Source: Batrachochytrium dendrobatidis JAM81
Lineage: Eukaryota > Chytridiomycota > Chytridiomycetes > Rhizophydiales
Reading direction: 5' to 3'
Length of the DNA stretch: 64,000 nt
NCBI RefSeq assembly: GCF_000203795.2
Contig: NW_006281112.1
Span: 628,291-692,290 of the forward strand
Part shown: positions 1-10,512 of the stretch, piece by piece
Numbering within the stretch: the stretch's first letter is position 1
How the letters are laid out: every line of letters starts with the position of its first letter
The notes under the pieces: generated by a model
Database searches by the model: none
The model's input: the letters and a program-made list of their open reading frames with translations, nothing else
What the model was told of the DNA's origin: nothing
Made by a program: the position numbers and the translations under genes

Positions 1-1
1 C

Positions 2-241
2 TTTATTCTAGACAACATTCCATTCCACAAAACAACTCTAATTAGACATGGTTTACCAACTATTCAACAAACAGCGCGAGGTTTGGAACTACACTATACA
101 GCATCATACTGTCCATTCTTGAACCCTGCTGACAATTACTTTGGTGTTTGGAATGACTGTGTGTGCTGAGCCATTCCAGACACCAAACAACTTGTAGCTT
201 CAATAAAACAAATCCATTTCCAACAACAACAACAACAATGA
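2..241 (+). pseudogene. DDE-type (Tc1/IS630-like) transposase C-terminal remnant
   Basis: The reading frame is open from the window edge and encodes ILDNIPFHKT, then CPFLNPADNYFGVW. This matches the spacing of the second Asp block (DNxxxH) and the 'SPxLNPIEnfW' block of Tc1/mariner or IS630-type DDE transposases. A TGA at 167-169 interrupts the frame, which then continues for 23 codons and ends in a short poly-Gln stretch made by a (CAA)6 microsatellite at 221-238. The N-terminal half lies outside the window, so an intact copy cannot be excluded, but the in-frame stop suggests a relic. Family placement rests on these two motifs only. Confidence 0.55.
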
Positions 242-380
242 ATATGTAACGATTGTTTATTCCAAGACAATCATTACAAGATCAATACAGAAAAGTAGTT
301 CATTTTACGTGAATACGACTGTAAATTTATATTTGGTTCATCCGCTGGTTTCGTAAGAATAATTTAAAGTGTATCTAAAC

Positions 381-623
381 CTATTTCTTGGTCATTAGTG
401 GTATAGCGACTTCCTTTAGTTCCTGTAATGAGTGCTCAATCCCATTGAGTTTGGTCATTTTGGCTTGGTGGAATTCTTCAAGAACTTGCTTATGGGTTTT
501 CTCTAGCTTATGGAATTCCTTGTCAAGCTCCATATGCCATGGGTACAGCACAAAAAATTGAAACGACAGAGCAGTTGTACCGATAAAAAAGTTGAGAGTA
601 GGTAGGCCTCGACGGAATATCAT
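381..623 (-). CDS. Small single-pass membrane protein with coiled-coil tail
   Basis: An 80-residue protein I cannot assign to a family. Residues about 8-29 (LNFFIGTTALSFQFFVLYPW) form one hydrophobic segment after a short basic N-terminus (MIFRRG). The rest is a charged amphipathic helix rich in Glu, Lys and Leu (HKLEKTHKQVLEEFHQAK), probably a coiled coil. This layout is common among small mitochondrial inner-membrane or assembly proteins, but that is only an inference. It could also be the last exon of a longer gene. It shares the gap at 624-837 with the 3' end of the carrier gene. Confidence 0.45.
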   Translation of the reverse strand: MIFRRGLPTLNFFIGTTALSFQFFVLYPWHMELDKEFHKLEKTHKQVLEEFHQAKMTKLNGIEHSLQELKEVAIPLMTKK

Positions 624-837
624 TGGGATGATAATGTGGTGGAATGAGTTGATTGGAAAAGAGTCGAATAAGCAGTATCAAGCAATACACTCGCTTTTAT
701 GGCTGGACTGCCTCCCTAAACAAACTGACTCAGACTGAATGGACAATGGACACCAGATAAATTGTTGGGCATTCCTGATACAACTACCAAGACATTCATT
801 GTCTTGTTCATCACAAATACAAAAAACATTCGAAAGT

Positions 838-3180
838 TTATTTGCGTTTTTCAACCACTATTGCCTTGACTTCTCGCTCCAAATCTCTAAATTCATCGAA
901 TGTGAGTATATGGTTATGATGATGATCGGCCTTGTCCAAAATGCGCTGTCTATAAACCGGAACCTATAAACATGCATGCCAAAACGAATCAGTATGTGAA
1001 TCGAAATAACAACCGAGTTGGTAATTGACTTACAGACGCAGGCTCTCCCGGCTGAATTATAATATGAGTGAGTGCCGATTCCACTTCGACTTCGTCCAAT
1101 ACACCATCACCGTCCTTATCAAAGCTATGAAATGCATCTTGAGCGTCTTGGTACTCGTAGATTTGGGCTAAACCTCGCCGCAATATACCCAAGAACATAA
1201 ATGTAACTAGAATCATATGGTGCAGTTCAAAATAAATACCAAGTTTAGAATTAAAGCAGCAATATAGTGTTATACTCAACGGCAGAAATGCGGTCCGATT
1301 CTTAAAAAGTGAGTCAAGAATCCCTTGTAGAATGCACCAAGTCCCTCGTGCCGAGCAATCTTTCTGATGGCATCAATTCCGTTAGAGTAAAGCTCTCCTT
1401 TGCCATTAACATACGATTGATTGTAAAACCGTGTGCGCACCACATCGATAGGGTTCATAAACGCACTAGTTATCAATCAGTTGAAATAGAATCTTGTTAT
1501 CAACCTTGATCCATCCATTATTAAAACATCATCTGTGTTACTTTACCATGACACAATGCCAGAAGAAAGCCCGCAGACCATATCCAATAATGCATTATCG
1601 TTCCATTTCATTTCGACAATCAGATATTCGTTCATCATCGAGTACCACGCTAGGTTAGTTCCACTGCCAACTATGGATCGCATCATACTGAGAAGCGACC
1701 CACGATACAATCCACTGACACCTTCTTTATTGTATATGGATTTGAGAGCGTGCCATACACCTGTGTATCCATGTTGGTGGCCTATAGCCAGAGACTGAGA
1801 AGAAGCAGATTGTAGTCTAAATTCAATGTAGAAGGAATGTTGTGAAATTAGAACAATTAGGGAATAGGGTTGATGCCCATGGAATGAGTATACCTTGTTT
1901 TTACCAATTCAAAAGGATTGCATGAAGCTGCACCCATTACGCCGCATATTGATCCAGCAACCATACGTTTCCATGCTGGTGCGCGACCAGAAGAGGGATC
2001 GTGCATGGCATGCATGATTGGATCGTACATTCCCTAAAGCAGAATTAGGTTTGCAGTAAATATTCACAAGTTCCAGATACAAAACTTGAAACGTATATGC
2101 TGCAACCCCAACTGATTCCAGGTAGCCGAGTGCTTTACATAGCCAACTTACTAATCTGAACAGATTTTTTGACCCCTCACGAAGAATAGCAGGGGTTAAT
2201 CCCTTTTGAAGTCCCTTGATGCCCTCATTTTTCAAGATCTTGACAAACGCATCTATGCTGTTTTTGTAAACCTACATTGACATGAATACCATCAGATCGT
2301 CAGTGGAAGCAAAACTCCACGTTAAACTAAAACAGTTGGTTGAACTATGCTACCTTGTCTGGCTGTGGTAATGTATTGGCACTTCCTATCAGTGGTTTTA
2401 TGGGTTTTTGTCCTTGGAGTTGTAACCTCACTCTATCGTTACATCATGGCAGTGTTTAGTCCAATCACATCTACAACACAAAGTACAGTGATGTGCATCC
2501 AGACTTACTTTATGGTATCGAAAGGGTTTGTGAAGAGAACAGCGCCTGTAGAATTGATTTAATCCATGAGGTTGGCGTTAATGAAGATTGCAACCGATTG
2601 AATGAAATGGTCACATTGACAAGCAGACATGCAATCATAACATTTGACAAATGTAAAGCCAAGAGTTACAAGGGTATACTAATAGGAATCGTTTTAAAGA
2701 GGATTTCGAGTCCATTTTTGTTGTTGGGAATGGAGAATGGCAACGTTATAACACATGGCAATTGATGATAGAATGGATTGCATTGGTGGATTGAATCTAG
2801 TCCAACAGGATTATAGACTGATAATCGACCTGGTCATGAATCATTGAGTATGAAGTGGATTGATTCATAGACGACAAGAAACAAAGATGGATGCAGTCAA
2901 CTCATTAAGTAGTTTATACAAGGATCCAACCCATTTTGATGGACTGAATGGAAATGCATTCAATACAGTTGGAGTTGCGATGGGATATCCACGATAGTTT
3001 CATGTGAATGGACAACAAAGCCACTTGTAATGGACGGATTGAACAACAGTAACAAGACATACATGCAGGAGCAATAGCAGACATGGCAAAGCTTTCAGCA
3101 GGACCAATTGTTCGAGCATGACCACTTGGATAAAGTCCAGGAACGTCAGGAGCAACAGCGCGCACGGCAGTCAATGACAT
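838..3180 (-). CDS. Mitochondrial carrier (OAC1/SLC25A34-35 type) with C-terminal EF-hand pair
   Basis: Nine exons join in phase: 3180-3063, 2545-2509, 2426-2354, 2271-2152, 2033-1894, 1816-1547, 1465-1281, 1206-1034 and 963-838, giving about 413 residues. Three carrier repeats are visible: TNPFDTIK; CNPFELVKTR followed by an IGHQHGYTGVW segment; and MNPIDVVRTRFYNQ ending at RIGPH. NEG-type lines such as KNEGIKGLQKGL and NKEGVSGLYRG follow them. The IGHQHGYTG segment and LQLQGQ resemble the oxaloacetate/sulfate carrier OAC1 and SLC25A34/35. After the sixth helix the frame continues into a canonical EF loop (DKDGDGVLDEVE) and a degenerate second one (DHHHNHILTFDE). Calcium-regulated carriers normally carry EF-hands at the N-terminus, so this order is unusual. 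Intron 1 is long (517 bases); the others are mostly 70-200. Substrate is inferred from family only. Confidence 0.85.
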
Positions 3181-3564
3181 TTGATGTTGCAGAGTCGAAT
3201 TACAATAATATTCACGTAAAATGGAATACTTTTTCTGTAATGACCGTTTATTTTGATTTGAATTAAATAGTTGTTGAATAATCGTGCTTATTATACATTG
3301 ACAGTCTTTAAAACACATTAGTTGTCATAAGATGATCACACAAATTACAGGTTTGTATTGGAATTGTTTTGGTGTAATCACGCATTACACGATCATCAAG
3401 TTGGAATCCAGATATTGTGTTGCTATAAACTCTTGTATATTGAATTACAAGATACGTTTTAATCCAAAAAAACATTCCAATGCATTTCATGACTGTTATG
3501 ACTCTTGTTTGATGCTCCATTTCACGTGAATCCAGAGTAAACGTTTGGTTTTATTAAAATGAAT
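3181..3564. other. Intergenic region, no gene seen
   Basis: 384 bases between the start of the carrier gene and the 3' end of GPN1. The sequence is AT-rich, with only short unsupported frames. At 3516-3536 it contains a copy of the TTTCACGTGAAT motif that recurs elsewhere in the window. Confidence 0.5.
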
Positions 3565-4799
3565 TCATTCGGATTTGGCAAGGAATCGTTGAAAAGATCG
3601 ATCTTCACTTCGTTCGACATCTTCTGTTCTCATCGTATCTATAGGCTCATCTTCACACTCGTCTTCCATTTCTGTATCAAATTTTACCTCTTTTCCCTTT
3701 TCAAGTGACATATCCTTCATCAAATGCTGTAAACTCTCTTGTTTGCGTGCTGCTTCCTGATCCTTTTTTTGTTTCAACATACGCTCAAGCTCTGGTTTGA
3801 ATTCAGTTTCATATTCTTTGGCTGATTCGCTTACTGCTTCAAAAAGCTCTTCCATGCCTTCACCCGTAACTGAAGAGACTCCAACAACCTATGGGTTTCA
3901 TGATTGTTAGATTTGAAGAATGGAATAGATACAAGCATGAGCAAAACACACCCGCAAGTTGGAGTAGAATTCTTCGAGCACCATACACATGGAACCAATC
4001 AATGATCCCATGTACGAAGCATCATCCTCTAAAGCTGCTTGAAAACTCTCAAAATCAGTCATCCATTCTTTGGCAAATTCATACGACACCACATCTATCT
4101 TGTTGAACACGAGTACAAAAGGCAACCGAGTCTTGTATAGGATAGAACAAGCGTAAAGCATATTGGACATGAATGTTGCTGGTGCTGTTGAGCGAGGAGT
4201 GTCAATGATGTAAAGAATGACTGTTGGGTAGGTTGAAGAGAGCGTATCAGTAATGATTGCACCTGAAGCTGACCAAGTAAAGATTTCAATTTGTCCTGGT
4301 GTGTCAATCAGAATATACCTGATATTTAAACGAGACTCAATACCATTAAAGTATGACAATGTCTACACAACCAAGACAACTTACTTTACTGATGAAGCTC
4401 GTTTTGCAACCAAGTCCAATACCTGATCAAACTTTGTAGTAAATAGATTCAGTGCAGTAAGAATCCCACCATTAGGACCCAAATTATACTGTTTCATGAC
4501 TTGTTTGTAATTGACAGTATCTCTAATATCGATATGAGCACCAAAAGGAACATGAGCAACTGCAGGATCCAGATTGATTGCATATCGAGGAGTTTTCTTT
4601 TCAGCCAAATAAGCATTGATTCTCTAACAGAATTGTAATATTACAAGTTAGTGTCAAGACTTGAAGTGGAATGAAAAGCAAAGTTGAAATGTACTTGAAG
4701 TAAAGTTGTTTTTCCAGTTCCAGCCATTCCAATTGTAATCAAAACAGTAGGATTGTAGGATACTGCATTATCAGCAGTAGTGATTGAAGTATCTGCCAT
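3565..4799 (-). CDS. GPN1: GPN-loop GTPase 1 (Npa3/XAB1), RNA polymerase II assembly factor
   Basis: GPN1 is a small GTPase needed for assembly and nuclear import of RNA polymerase II in eukaryotes. Four exons are visible: about 4799-4695; 4620s to 4386; about 4318-3955; and 3890s to 3565. Motifs in order: P-loop GMAGTGKTT; the defining Gly-Pro-Asn loop in [23 protein letters not shown] (G3); FNKIDVV (G4, N-K-x-D); and [11 protein letters not shown] (G5 region). An acidic, Lys-rich tail ends in [10 protein letters not shown]. Introns separate G1 from the [10 protein letters not shown] exon and fall just before YILIDTPG. I chose the Met at 4799 because it directly precedes the P-loop by a normal distance; an upstream in-frame Met at 4853 would add 18 residues. 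Confidence 0.9.
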
Positions 4800-4859
4800 C
4801 AAGTATTTGTTGTAAAAAGTCGAGTTGAAAATTTCCAAGAAAGTTGGAATCACGAGAAT

Positions 4860-5243
4860 GGAGAGTTGATCAATCGTAGCAGCCAGCTGGATCCATGATG
4901 ATTTACGTTGATGGTTTATGTTGATGATTCACCCGAATGGTCTTTACTATTTGTATAAACTAATACTTTACTCGAATGGTTTAACCAATCATTGCTTTCA
5001 AAGCACAACACATTGTCAGTCATACGAGACCAACACGAGCACTTTCGTGTTTCGAATCAACCACACGAACTCAAAGTTGTAATCAACACAAGTTTCAAAA
5101 CAAATGATGGCTCTATAGCATGCCGTGTAGTTTATTAGAATGTGGACTTGAGTAGGTCATAGAGCCATTAAGAGGTAGTCATGTGTGCTAGGGGAAGAAA
5201 CTGACATAACAGTCGTGACACTTGACAATCAACCTAGATAAGG
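4860..5243. other. Intergenic region, no gene seen
   Basis: About 380 bases between the divergent GPN1 start and the 3' end of the small secreted protein. I see no coding frame, RNA or clear repeat. Confidence 0.5.
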
Positions 5244-5456
5244 TTAAATGATACCGCTACCGTCACTATTAGCCCACTGGCCGAGTGGTCTGAATCTAGG
5301 TGCACGACGATGAAGCCTGATGTCTTCCACAGTTGGGGAATACAGTTTAAAGTTGGGCAAAGCGCTGCGTTTTTGAAGGCTACGAGCAGGAGTGTATGGT
5401 AAAGCTGTAATGGTGGAAACCAAGCAAGTAATCAAGACAAAAGTGTAAGAAAGCAT
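5244..5456 (-). CDS. Small secreted prepropeptide with dibasic sites
   Basis: A 70-residue protein of unknown family. Residues 1-19 (MLSYTFVLITCLVSTITAL) form a typical signal peptide. It is followed by a Kex2-like dibasic site at Lys29-Arg30 (RSLQKR) and a second at Arg50-Arg51 (LHRRAP). Cleavage at both would release a peptide of about 19-21 residues (starting SALPNFKLY) and a C-terminal peptide of 19 residues (APRFRPLGQWANSDGSGII). This layout is that of fungal secreted peptide precursors, but no sequence match to a known pheromone or toxin is recognised. It could also be the first exon of a longer gene, although a stop follows directly. Confidence 0.5.
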   Translation of the reverse strand: MLSYTFVLITCLVSTITALPYTPARSLQKRSALPNFKLYSPTVEDIRLHRRAPRFRPLGQWANSDGSGII

Positions 5457-5952
5457 AAGCTACAAGTAAAGTTTGCTATAAAGTAAACTGTGAAGAATAA
5501 AGTGAAATTTAAAACAAGTGGCCGTCGGAGTTGAAGCAAAACCAGTTTTAAAACCAATGATTTTTAGGAATACAATCTATTCTTGAAATAAACTGCACCA
5601 TGTACTTTGGTATTCTTTTTAAATCCTTGATTTACATGAATACCATTGTTAATATACTGAACAATATTGTTTTTAAACCCATCGAGTGATTGACATTCTT
5701 AATCTTGCTTTTTTAAAACTCATTGCGAGCGTATCCGAGTATAGAAAACAACATCAAAACAGTCAAACAAAATGCTCGAATTGAAATGAATTTTGTGACT
5801 GCAAACCAAGAGATTGTTTGTACTGATGAACAGTTTGTAATGTTCGTTTAGTAAAATCAACTTGATTTCAAGCCAAAATTAGAGGATTAAAAAGTTGTCC
5901 ATTTTGCGTGAATATCAACTAAAATAATCAAGTTGAATCTTGACTAACAATC
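5457..5952. other. Intergenic region with degraded repeat motifs
   Basis: About 500 bases between divergent genes. It holds TTTACATGAATACC near 5630, GCGAGCGTATCCGAGTATAG near 5729 and CATTTTGCGTGAATATC near 5900. The last two have close counterparts before the GH5 gene near 18402 and 18535, suggesting a degraded copy of the same short element. Confidence 0.35.
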
Positions 5953-8900
5953 ATGATTGTGCCATCTGGAGCATTCAGACATACAGTAAAGCTACGACCA
6001 CTGGCTTTACCTCCACCAAAACTACGTAAACCTACTGCAAAGAATCACTCTCAGTTACAGGACAATTCATCCCAAAAACCAACACTTGCAACGGATGATG
6101 TCAATACTGGATCCTCAACTGCTGTTCCTATCTACACTACTCTAGAAAACTACAATCCTTATGATGTTGCTTCTGCTGCATATTCTACTGCAATGTCCAG
6201 TGTCTTTGTTCCTGCATCAACTAATACTTCATCCACCAATCTTGATGCTTACTCGAACAGATTTCCTGACCAATCCAATACTGCTCCGTTGGTTCTTTCT
6301 AATGTCAAACTCACTCATGGTCGTCCAACTTCATTCATCATTTCTCCTGGACATGACAATGATTTGGATAATTTGGATGATTTGGATTTCGATATCCACA
6401 ATTCCGACACTCAACACTGCGTGTTGGATCATAAACCACAATTATCTGACCCTGAGCAAGACATTCAATATACGGATTCAAAAAGTGATACAACTGCAGT
6501 TTCTGAAACTTGGCCTTCTTCAAACTCGGCAGATTCTTCAACTTTGAGTGGTACTGATGGTACATGGCGTGATCGCTCATCCACCTTGGTTGCTCCTCCA
6601 AAAGTAATCTTGAATGGGTTGTTACATTGTATTGCATTTATACTTATTTGTTTCATCTATACTAGCCGCCAGCGCATTGCATTCCAGATTACGATTATTG
6701 CCATGTCGAATCCGATACTCTGGAAAATGAGCTCAATGAATTTTACAACTATGACGATTTTGCTTTATGCGCAAACGGAAAATATATGTGGGAAACTACT
6801 GTACTGGCTGGTATGATTCCATCATCATCATTCATTCAATTTGTAATGTACTGATGTATGTTTATTGCATTAGATCATATACATAGCGATGTGATTCAAG
6901 AACTGATGGAACAGATTAGTATGCAACATTCAGATTTGCGTATTGCGGCTTCAAACAAATTGCTGTACTTTACACAAGGTGAGGATGACTTGTCATACTG
7001 TTGCATTTAAAGTAGATATTCATTTTTGTACTTGATCAGGTTTATATCTTCCGATAAAACTGCAATCAACATCGGATCAACTTCAAGCCATTATCAAAAA
7101 CAACAAACTTTTGTATGAACTCGACGTATTCCCCACTGTGTATGCTGCATTCCGTGCTACATCGTATGCATTCGAAACAATTTCCAAGCAGCAGGTCATC
7201 ACTACTGAAACTCAGTTGACTCTTGATTTGAATATTCTAGAAGCAACTACTTATCTAAGTATCATGTACTCGATAGTATTGATCAATATGCGCGATCCAG
7301 CATTCATCAATGAGATTTGTATGTTTTTTGGATGTGTAATGAAATGTATGGTATCCGTACTTATGTTTTGTGATTAGCAAATCTGGATCCGTATATACCA
7401 CAATTTCTGTTCAAGATTCTTGCTCAATTGGCTGAAGGAAACAGACAACACTATCCAGTAAAAAAGGTGTCTGATGGTTTGGCTTTATCATACTGTTGAA
7501 TCTTTATTCCATACTGATTTTTGGTATTTTAGCTTCTTTTATTGTTGTGGAAGATATTGATGACGATTGTTGGAAGTGATGCAGATCTTGCTACCATGAC
7601 GATTGAAGCGCGTAAATTAAACGGAATTGTTCCTGCTGATTCTTCATGTAAGGTTTGGATGATTAGATTTGAATGAGTCGAGTTGATTTTAATCATTGTA
7701 TTTGGCCTAGTATACTATATAAAATCCACACCACAGGACTATCAAAATTATCATACTATTGCTTCTCATAGGTACCCGGCCTACTATCTTCCAGATGCTG
7801 TACATCATTTATCAAATGTCACATATTCAATGATTGATTCGCCATCAGAAAATGTGTTTCAAACAGTCTCGCCATTCTATGACTATACAGAGCTATGTCC
7901 ATCGCACGAATATCAATTGCAGCCACTCATATTCAAGTCAGAAACTACCATGCCCAATCCAATGCTGGAAGCTGTAGGTGCCTTTAAAAAATACAATTAT
8001 GTCAGTGTCGGAGCCATGCAAATTGCGCGAGAAATCGAGGTGCTCAATCAAAGTGGTTTGCCTGCATTGAATTCTGTTGAAAATACTGTTTACCCAACTG
8101 CTCGGGTTGATGGACATTGTCCTCGCACATACTCTGAATCTAGGTCAAAAAAACCTACACCTACTTCTGGTTTAAGCCGACTCGAAAAGCTTTTTTCGAA
8201 TTTGCAAGAAAACCTGCCGCGCTATATGAGCATGCTTGTACGACTGATGTACTACTTGAATTTAGCATCCAACGAATCTTCTCCCAAAGGATTTGGTTTG
8301 GATGAAGTACCCTCGACTGCACAAATTGATGCCATACCACTCAATGATCGAACTGTAGTGCTCGAATGGTTAGATTCTGTTCGACATCGTGAAACGGTTA
8401 CTTTGGCTATATGCAGTTCCATGCTTTTGCTGCTACGTGGATTTAAGCGATATCGTAAGGACCACATTTTTGATATTAAGCAATATTTTGGTTTAAACTG
8501 ACTGTAAACTAAACAAATTTAGACGTGCTGGCGTTTGAGTACATGTGCCAATTACTTATGGATAGCAACTGCGCTATTTTGATTGTAAAAATGCTGAATA
8601 CATGGTTTTCAAATATCCCTACAAATGAATCATACAGTAATTTGGGAGCTGGAAGTCAAGAACGACCCATTGGATCGACATGGCTATTGTATCGACGTGA
8701 TCCTGCCCAACTCAAGTAATGTAGTTTGCATCGTATCATGCCATATGATACATGATTAATTTTTGTTTGAAATGCATGATTTAGTTTTATTGATTTCTGT
8801 CGTGGACCACTTTCTCCTACTGAATCTGCTACATTTGACACATCTCATTCGACACCTGATTTTCTCAACAGCTGAGTAGATTGAAATTCTGTTTGACTGA

Positions 8901-9904
8901 TTTTAATACGACTTGAGCTAACCGATTGTTTTTGTGGTATGTGTATATAGATCCTCACTCATCGAAACCCTTGATGCAACCCTCTCGTCACCGTGCATTC
9001 TCAACCACAATCTGTCTGCTTCGAATTTTGCATAAAATGACCAAGGGTAAACTCCATCGAATTCTCTCACTTGTACAATGGAAGGCCGCCATTGTGCTCA
9101 AACGGATCGTCAGAGTAAATCATGCTGGACTGTACCTCTATGCACTCAAACTCATCAAAAGTCAGATTCCATTTTTGGGGAAAAAATGGCGACCTCGTAA
9201 GTCTTGTAGATTGAAGACTATTTAAAGTTTGAGTTATCATGTAACGTGTTGTATTATTAGACAATCTTGCAATTGTGACGCTGATTTACCAACATTTAAA
9301 GCCATCGCTCATTGAAGACTATTTGATTGGTGATTTTGAAATCAAGACTGATGAGGCATTGGTAAAATGCTATGTTGTGGTCAGGTTATGTTGAATGAAT
9401 GCTAACTGCACTTTGATGTGATAGATAAAAGAGCAACGTCTTAGATCGCTCATTACATCCTTCATGACACGAACCTATGCACAAACAAAACCAACCAGTC
9501 CATTGTCCACACACGTGCCCATGCATTCTCATCCTGTACCCACTGATAAAATGCATGATCAACGTATATCCAACTCAACAACGTTTTCACACACCCATCA
9601 CCCATCTGTAGACGATCTTGATCTTATCCTACGTCTTTCTGTCAAGGGATCGTTTGATACATCCAATCCCTACCATGCAAGTCTACTCCATCTAAGTACA
9701 TCCATGCTCAAATCGCACGATCATTTAGATGATAATTTCATGATGCATTACCACGAATGGCTAGAAAAAGAAGTGTACCACCCCATGGCGAATATCATTG
9801 ACGGCGAGTTATTTGATGCCACCAAAGTGTGTATTGTGGACAAAGAAGACGATATGCCTGATGACATCAAACAGCATTTCTATTATGTGATTGAAGGAAA
9901 ATAA
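5953..9904 (+). CDS. FAR11: FAR11/STRIP-type subunit of the STRIPAK phosphatase-kinase complex
   Basis: FAR11 (STRIP1/2 in animals) is a scaffold of the STRIPAK complex, which controls polarity, cell cycle and hyphal fusion in fungi. The product starts with a low-complexity Ser/Thr/Asp region of about 217 residues. The N1221-type core then begins with SDTLENELNEFYNYDDF. Later blocks include LRIAASNKLLYFTQG, LDPYIPQFLFKILAQLAEG, the diagnostic LSRLEKLFSNLQENLPRY, and LLRILHKMTKGKLHRILSLV followed by LYLYALKLIKSQIPFLGKKW. The C-terminus ends DIKQHFYYVIEGK. At least ten introns are short and mostly consistent in phase (exon ends near 6603, 6810, 6978, 7318, 7466, 7647, 8454 and 8715). One junction, between the exon ending near 8870 and the one starting at 8951, has no GT donor before an in-frame TGA at 8873. 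A GC donor, an error or a mutation could explain it. Confidence 0.87.
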
Positions 9905-10512
9905 AAACTGTATCTCAGCACACTCGACCGATGGGTTCATTTCATTGTAAAAGTTGAATCCAAAGTATCATGTGTAATCATGATCAATAGTTGAGATATT
10001 GAATGTTTTCAATCTCGCGATTTTAGGATTGATTACAGCTTGAATGGTTTAGTCTTTTACTTGCCCATTTATATGGATTACAATATGTTCGATACACATG
10101 ACATGATCAAAAAGATGAGTTGAATCATTAATATTGGTTGATGCATCGTCGAGAATACAAGTAAATTCAACACTTGATAATCATTCAGTATGCAAGTATA
10201 TCCCATTCACCAGTTATTACTGTAAAGGTCTGTACTAAACTATCCATCTCAACTGTCATAATCTATTCGAATGTAGGAAATAGCTTCATGACAGTTTATT
10301 ATCTTGTCATGTCATCCACCCAATGTATTAAACCAGTTTCTACCAATTGTGAAAATAAAATCTGAATACTAAGTTTTTTTAAAAAAGAAACGGATAGAAA
10401 AAATCGGTACGAGAAATCAAACTGCAAGAGTCGAGTCCAAGACAAGAGAGCAGTAGTGGAAAGTACAAGGTGTATGTTGAATTCCATTGTTTTCTAGTAC
10501 TTTGCTTGGAAA
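9905..10512. other. Intergenic region between convergent genes
   Basis: About 600 AT-rich bases between the 3' ends of FAR11 and the PKA gene. No coding frame, RNA or clear repeat is seen. Confidence 0.5.

Noticed and set aside
2493..2765. 90-codon plus-strand frame (MHPDLLYGIERVCEEN...)
   Set aside because: It overlaps the antisense carrier exon at 2509-2545 and the long first intron; no domain, and the carrier exon structure explains the conserved part.
3090..3240. Plus-strand Gln-rich frame (FQQDQLFEHDHLDKVQER...)
   Set aside because: It is the reverse complement of the carrier's first exon, and has in-frame stops upstream; the minus-strand reading joins in phase to the rest of the carrier.
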